From NCBI RefSeq assembly GCF_019059575.1, contig NW_024881709.1, positions 310,001 through 374,000 of the forward strand: DNA of 64,000 nt. Direction: 5' to 3'. Position 1 is the first letter of the stretch. Each line of letters starts with the position of its first letter. Both the position numbers and the translations under genes were made by a program. Origin of the DNA: Amphibalanus amphitrite. Lineage: Eukaryota; Arthropoda; Thecostraca; Balanomorpha; Balanidae. Positions 59,638 to 64,000 of this stretch are shown in pieces. Below the pieces are notes generated by a model. The model was not told where the DNA came from. It saw only the letters and a program-made list of their open reading frames with translations, and searched no databases.

Positions 59638-59862
59638 TGTTTAGATCTTGATGGTCGGGAACACAGAGATTTGCTCAGAATCGCGCTATATTTGACGGAG
59701 CTTCAGGCGATACCGACACGCACACGATAACAACTGAACGGAACGGTCTCACAGTCAGCTGACTAAACATTCATCTGACAAAGCCGGGATCGTGGCTACT
59801 AAATAATAAAGGGCACTTCTGCGCATGAAATTATATACGATATAGCAGTGCTGCACCATACA
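59638..59862 (-). repeat. Probable 3' LTR of the gypsy element
   Basis: Directly after a purine tract (GGGGGGAGG, itself present twice: about 59864-59871 and 59894-59901) the sequence starts TGTATGGTGCAGC and includes a TATATAA box. It ends ...CTAAACA at 59638, giving TG...CA ends and 225 bp. The outer boundary is inferred because the 5' LTR is not available for comparison. Confidence 0.4.
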
Positions 59863-59906
59863 CCTCCCCCCGAGTCGATATCACCGGTACACCTCCCCCC
59901 AGTCGA

Positions 59907-62900
59907 TCACACATACTGGTAGGAGCGCCGAGTGGGGTCGACGACTAGCTTCTTCGGAGGCCGTGTCTGACGGGTGCTGCGGCGGGGGACATCAGGCGGG
60001 GTGTCTGCGAAGCGGACTTGCTTCTTCGGTGGAGCTGCTACTGCTGAGGACGCTGCTCTCGTAGTAGTGGCGGCGGGTAGCGTTGCAGGTCGAGCGTCGT
60101 TGCGCTCGTTTGTAGGGACGAGCGGGTGGCATGGGCGCAGGAAGCGCCTGTTGCGCCACAGCGTGCGCCCGCTGGGCAGTTTGATGAGGTAGGCCCTGTG
60201 AGTGCCGATGGCGACGACTACTCCCGAGTGATCCCAGAGTCCGGTCTGGCGACTCTGAACAGATACATGAGAGCCGATCTTCAGCGGAGCGAGAGGGCGG
60301 GATGCTACATCGTAGCGCTCCCTGGCGGCTTCTCGCTGATCATGAGCTCGCGTGTCGCAGTCGTCTGCGGCCGCACGCCAGCGACCGGCGAAGGCGGTGT
60401 GGTGCATCGGCACCGTGCTGCGGATGGGATGTCCGTATAGGATCTCTGCAGGCGAGCGGCCGTCTGTCCTTGGGGTGTTTCTCAGCTCCAGTAGCGCCAT
60501 GGTGAACTGCTCCATATCCAGGCGACCGGATGTGCTGCACTTCTGTACGAGCCTCTTGACACTCTTCACAGCCGCTTCGGCGTGCCCATTGGATTGTGGG
60601 TAGTGTGGTGATGAGACTATGTGGGTGACGCCCCACCTCTTCAGGAAGTCTCGTGTGAAGCGAGCGGTGAATTGGGGTCCGCCGTCCGTCTTCAGGCAGT
60701 TTGGTGCGCCCGTGGCGGCGAACACTTGTCGGAGATGATGCACCAGGATCTTGGCTGTTGGCTCGCCCTCGCCGTCGATGTAGATGGCGATAGGCCACCC
60801 TGAGAGTCGATCGGCCACGACCAGCCAGGATTTGCCCGCGTGTGAGAAGAAGTCCGCGGACATCGTCTCGAAGACGCGGGACGGTTCTGGGTCACTCAGC
60901 ATCGGCTCCTTCTGCTGTGATGGCAGATAGGTCCGGCAGGCTGAGCAGGTGGTGACGGTCTCGTGAACTTGTTGGTTCAGGCCGGGCCAGTAGACGGACT
61001 GTCGGGCCCGTCGTTTTGTCCGTTCTATGCCCTGATGACTCGCATGAAGTCGTTGGAGGATGTCGCGTCTGAGGCTGCGTGGGATGAGGAGACGTGTTCC
61101 ACAGATGATGACGTTATCATCCAGGGTGAGGCTGTCCTTCACGTGCCAGTACTGACGCAGACTGGACGGTAGATCTGCTTTCTGGTCGGGGAAGCCTTGC
61201 AGAATGACGTTCGTCAGCGCCTGGTATTCATCGTCGTGCCGTGCAGCTGCACGGATCTCGTCGATGAGCAGGTCAGGTGCGGGGTGACTCTCGTCATCGG
61301 ACATCTCCGGTATGTTGGCCAGGGCGATGCTGCGGAGATGAGGATGAGCATCCTCTTCAGCTTCCAGGTCTTCCTCTGTTGGGTCGTCGATAGGCGCTCT
61401 GGAGAGGGCGTCCGCGATGCAGTGTGTCTTGCCGGACTTCCACACTGCTGTGAAGTGGTATGGCACCAACTTCTCGCGAAGGCGGAGAAGACGAGGGTTC
61501 TCCACTTGTGCCAGAGATTTCTGGTTGAGCAGTGGGATGAGGGGACGGTGATCGCTGACTATGTCGAACTCCTTCAGGCCGGCCAGGTAGAGGTGGTTCT
61601 TCTTGACAGCCCAGCAGATGGCGGTCATCTCCAGCTCGATAACGGCGTATCGGGACTCGGTGTCAGAGACAAACCGAGATCCACACTGGATGAGACGCCA
61701 GTGTTCGTCTTGAAGCTGGAGAAGCGCGTATGACAGGCCATGCAGACGCGTGGCGTCGGTGTGGAGAGCTGTTGGCAGACCGGTCTGGAAGAATGCCAGC
61801 ACGGGTGCAGACAGCAGAGCTGCCTTGACTGCCTCGAACGCTTCCTGGTGGACGCTGGTCCAGCACCAGTGGTTCTTGGGCTGAAGTAGAGCACGCAGCG
61901 GACCGGCGGCATGCGCTGTCTCAGTTGAGAATGAGGCCAGCTGGTTGACCAGCCCCATGAAGCTGCGGAGGTCTGTCAGGTTCTGTGGCGTTGGGAAGTT
62001 GGAGATGGCGCGAAGCTTGCGCTGATCCACGGTGTATCCGTCCTTGCTGATGTTGAACCCGCAGTACTCGACCTCTGGCTGGGCGAACTGGAGTTTCGCT
62101 GGGTTGAGTGTGATGTTGTGCTTCGCACATCGCTCCAGGACGTCGATGACGTGCTTGAGGTGGGACGAGTAGGTGCTGTCGTGACACAAGATGTCGTCGA
62201 TGACCTTGCAGGTTTTGGGGATGCCGGCCAGTGCGACATCACCTCGGCGGTTGAACTCATCTCCGGATGAGCTGAGGCCTTGGACGCATCTCTCGAAGCG
62301 ATATCTGCCCCATGGGGTAATGAAGCAGGTGAGATCTTTCGCTTCTTCAGCGAGTGGCACTTGAAAGTAGCCATTCTTCGCATCGAGCTTGGTGAAGAAC
62401 TTGCTGTCCTTGTTGATGTTCGTGATGACGTCTTGGCATGATGGTGCAGGGTGGGCGCCGCGACGTACGTGCTTGTTCAGCATCGTCAGGTCGACGCAGA
62501 TCCTGACATCGATGGTGTTGTTGTCTTCTGATGGCTTCTTCGGCACGACGACCAGTGGATGACACCACTCTGTTGGATGGGTGACTTCCGAGATGATGCC
62601 ATCCCGCTGTAGCTTGTCCAGCTGCTCCTTGGCTTTGTCCCTCCAGGCGAATGGGATGGAGCGGGGCGCGGTGACGGCGTATGGCTGAGCGTCTTCATTG
62701 AGCACGATCTTCATGGGTCCGCCGATCATCTCTCGAAGTGGACGATTGACGTCGAATACCTCGGAAAAGGCGGTCTTCAACATGTTCAGGTGCTGGTTCT
62801 TCACCTCCTCCGATGGTTCTCCTTGCTCCTGGTGCCAGACTGGATACGTCGGTGGCGCCAGAGTAGGAGAGGCGGTTGCTGGTTGTTGGACCTGGTGCCG

Positions 62901-63275
62901 TGTGGACGGACTGGCATCTTGACGCGAGGACGCCAGCTTGTTGATGAGGTTGCCGGTTGACTTGCTGGCCGACTTGCTGGTCGAGCTGATGTTGCTGTTG
63001 TCCTTCAGATGAGGCAGCGCACCATCGCAGCTGATCTGCTTCGGGAAGTCGGTCGGCAGGATACCGAGCTCGATACATCGATCCCATGACAGCAGAGCGC
63101 CAGTGATGGTCGGGATGATGCAGACGGTGACGGACGATGCTGTTGCTTTACCCAGTTTGAGTGTGCACAGGAACGTGCCTTTGCAGTCGAGTTCTTCTCC
63201 AGCTGCTCCGAACAGGCGATCTGGTGGCGGTGACAGGCGTGTCATGTCGACGCCAATCTGCCGGGCCTGCTGGGT
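59907..63275 (-). CDS. Gypsy pol: reverse transcriptase, RNase H, integrase
   Basis: Open without interruption from the end of the protease to the stop (TGA at 59907-59909). Counting residues from an upstream in-frame ATG at 63662: the reverse transcriptase has LDAKNGYFQVPL and the catalytic box V-I-D-D (about 487-490; the usual first residue is Tyr or Phe). RNase H has LHTDATRLHG and DALSRAP. The integrase has the HHCC zinc finger (HASHQG ... CSAC) and D937, D993, E1029, an exact DD35E spacing. A GPY/F-like module (VVVAIGTHRAYLIKLPSGRT) follows. The layout PR-RT-RH-IN is Ty3/gypsy, and the closest style is the K02A2.6-like group of invertebrates. The start used in the intact element would be upstream, in gag-pol. 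Confidence 0.95.
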   Translation of the reverse strand, partial: TQQARQIGVDMTRLSPPPDRLFGAAGEELDCKGTFLCTLKLGKATASSVTVCIIPTITGALLSWDRCIELGILPTDFPKQISCDGALPHLKDNSNISSTSKSASKSTGNLINKLASSRQDASPSTRHQVQQPATASPTLAPPTYPVWHQEQGEPSEEVKNQHLNMLKTAFSEVFDVNRPLREMIGGPMKIVLNEDAQPYAVTAPRSIPFAWRDKAKEQLDKLQRDGIISEVTHPTEWCHPLVVVPKKPSEDNNTIDVRICVDLTMLNKHVRRGAHPAPSCQDVITNINKDSKFFTKLDAKNGYFQVPLAEEAKDLTCFITPWGRYRFERCVQGLSSSGDEFNRRGDVALAGIPKTCKVIDDILCHDSTYSSHLKHVIDVLERCAKHNITLNPAKLQFAQPEVEYCGFNISKDGYTVDQRKLRAISNFPTPQNLTDLRSFMGLVNQLASFSTETAHAAGPLRALLQPKNHWCWTSVHQEAFEAVKAALLSAPVLAFFQTGLPTALHTDATRLHGLSYALLQLQDEHWRLIQCGSRFVSDTESRYAVIELEMTAICWAVKKNHLYLAGLKEFDIVSDHRPLIPLLNQKSLAQVENPRLLRLREKLVPYHFTAVWKSGKTHCIADALSRAPIDDPTEEDLEAEEDAHPHLRSIALANIPEMSDDESHPAPDLLIDEIRAAARHDDEYQALTNVILQGFPDQKADLPSSLRQYWHVKDSLTLDDNVIICGTRLLIPRSLRRDILQRLHASHQGIERTKRRARQSVYWPGLNQQVHETVTTCSACRTYLPSQQKEPMLSDPEPSRVFETMSADFFSHAGKSWLVVADRLSGWPIAIYIDGEGEPTAKILVHHLRQVFAATGAPNCLKTDGGPQFTARFTRDFLKRWGVTHIVSSPHYPQSNGHAEAAVKSVKRLVQKCSTSGRLDMEQFTMALLELRNTPRTDGRSPAEILYGHPIRSTVPMHHTAFAGRWRAAADDCDTRAHDQREAARERYDVASRPLAPLKIGSHVSVQSRQTGLWDHSGVVVAIGTHRAYLIKLPSGRTLWRNRRFLRPCHPLVPTNERNDARPATLPAATTTRAASSAVAAPPKKQVRFADTPPDVPRRSTRQTRPPKKLVVDPTRRSYQYV

Positions 63276-64000
63276 ACCATGGCACAGACCTCTGCGCCGC
63301 TGTCGGGGATCCAGGAGATGACTGCTCGTCCATGGTTGTGCTGCACCTCTATGTCGACTTTCGGCGTCCGTCTTGCCGACAGACCCCGAACTCGGATGCC
63401 GAAAAGGCGTTGAGATCCCCGTAGTGGTGGTGGTGGGGATGCACTCCGTCGTCTGTTGCGGGTGTTCTGCGGTGGTGGTGGGGATGCATCCCGTCGTCTG
63501 TTGCGGGTGTTCTGCGGCGGCGTGTTCTGCGGTGGCTGTTGACGGTCTTGTTGCTGAGACCCGTCTCCGTGCTGTCCAGAGCGAGTCGTCTGGTTCTGGC
63601 CACTCCTGCACACCGATGAGAAGTGGTGGAGCCTGTTGCATGCTGAGCATCGATGGTTTCATCCAGGTCGGAAGTATCCGTGACGTCGCTGAGGCCGAAC
63701 TTGATGATTCGGTACCATTCGTCGTCGACGATGGTGTACAGAGACGCGCGCTGTTCCTTTTGTGACAGCTTGTCTACTCCGGTCAGCATGTTGTAGCCGT
63801 TGAGTCGTTCCTTCCAGGTCGAAAACTCCCTGAGGCTGGCGCCGCCAGATAGACGCGGCGCTGGCGTAGCTGAGGCCGGAAGTTTCGGGCGATTTGCTGA
63901 GGTTTCATCACGGCGATTGTTCGTAGAAACTGCAGTAGAGGTAGCTGCAGCCTGTGTTTCAACGATTGCCGCTAGACGTTCTTCTCGCTGGTTAGCAGTC
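63242..64000 (-). pseudogene. Gypsy gag and protease region, frame-broken
   Basis: Three frames are used in turn. From the right edge to about 63650 one frame encodes the middle of gag (LREFSTWKERLNGYNMLTGV, then LYTIVDDEWYRIIKFGL). A second frame then encodes a CCHC zinc knuckle, CSACNRLHHFSSVC (63608-63649; spacing CX2CX4HX4C), and the protease catalytic motif IPDSGAEV (DSG at about 63295-63303), but runs into a stop at 63242. The pol frame is the third, with the change near 63275. Between the gag part and the knuckle much of the usual gag C-terminal half is missing. A 51-bp tandem repeat (about 63427-63525) adds Pro/His-rich filler. The copy is therefore inactive by itself. Confidence 0.8.

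Larger units (their letters stand above)
59638..64000 (-). mobile_element. Ty3/gypsy LTR retrotransposon, 3' part, damaged
   Basis: On the minus strand the window shows, in transcription order: part of gag (from the right edge), a broken protease region, reverse transcriptase, RNase H and integrase, then a polypurine tract and a probable 3' LTR. The gag half has an internal loss and frame changes, so this copy is not autonomous, although the pol part is open. It is inserted in antisense in a verprolin intron. The 5' LTR lies outside the window. Confidence 0.95.

Overview
The window is nuclear DNA of an animal, most likely an arthropod and plausibly a crustacean. The evidence is a cuticle-protein gene of the R&R chitin-binding type whose first intron splits the signal peptide, a TATA plus TCAGT core promoter, spliced Sec62 and verprolin/WIP genes, a eukaryotic tRNA-Leu, and a very heavy load of transposons. 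A barnacle is one possibility, but the sequence alone does not settle the species.

Host genes are few and widely spaced. From left to right: an unrecognised internal exon (127-329, minus); a tRNA-Leu(CAG) (15829-15912, minus); a candidate two-exon secreted-peptide gene (about 18374-19695, minus); a cuticle-protein gene with its core promoter (24410-25413, plus); a complete Sec62 gene of seven coding exons (29079-33004, minus, 398 residues); and two coding exons of verprolin/WIP (39156-39330 and 59051-59236, plus) separated by an intron of about 19.7 kb. The verprolin gene runs off the right edge.

The rest is mostly repeats, many of them datable by nesting. One 4.4-kb satellite (5715-10130) has 26 monomers of 143 bp, including a 448-bp higher-order block. 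Non-autonomous DNA elements fall into several groups: TTAACC elements with a poly-G/poly-C hairpin at their ends (piggyBac-like: 12737, 23829, 33335, 42995-43914, 52599-53558, and 55863-56899 with a different terminus); TTAAAGG elements (T2/Kolobok-like: 15019, 22416, 35448); hAT-type elements with perfect 8-bp target duplications (10426, 12666, 44334, 54030); and TA-flanked elements (449, 34246). Retroelements are a 5'-truncated non-LTR retrotransposon (56925-57920) and the 3' part of a Ty3/gypsy element (59638 to beyond 64000, minus), the latter antisense inside a verprolin intron.

The unifying oddity is the abundance of the nuclear-receptor half-site TGACCT/AGGTCA. The satellite carries three TGACCTTGA (TCAAGGTCA) sites per monomer, which is the extended FTZ-F1/SF-1/ERR monomer site. 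The hairpin-ended TTAA elements carry many AGGTCA copies together with TGACGTCA palindromes. Whether these act as receptor sponges or enhancers, or simply reflect a shared ancestor, is open. I found no CRISPR array, rRNA or prokaryote-type system.
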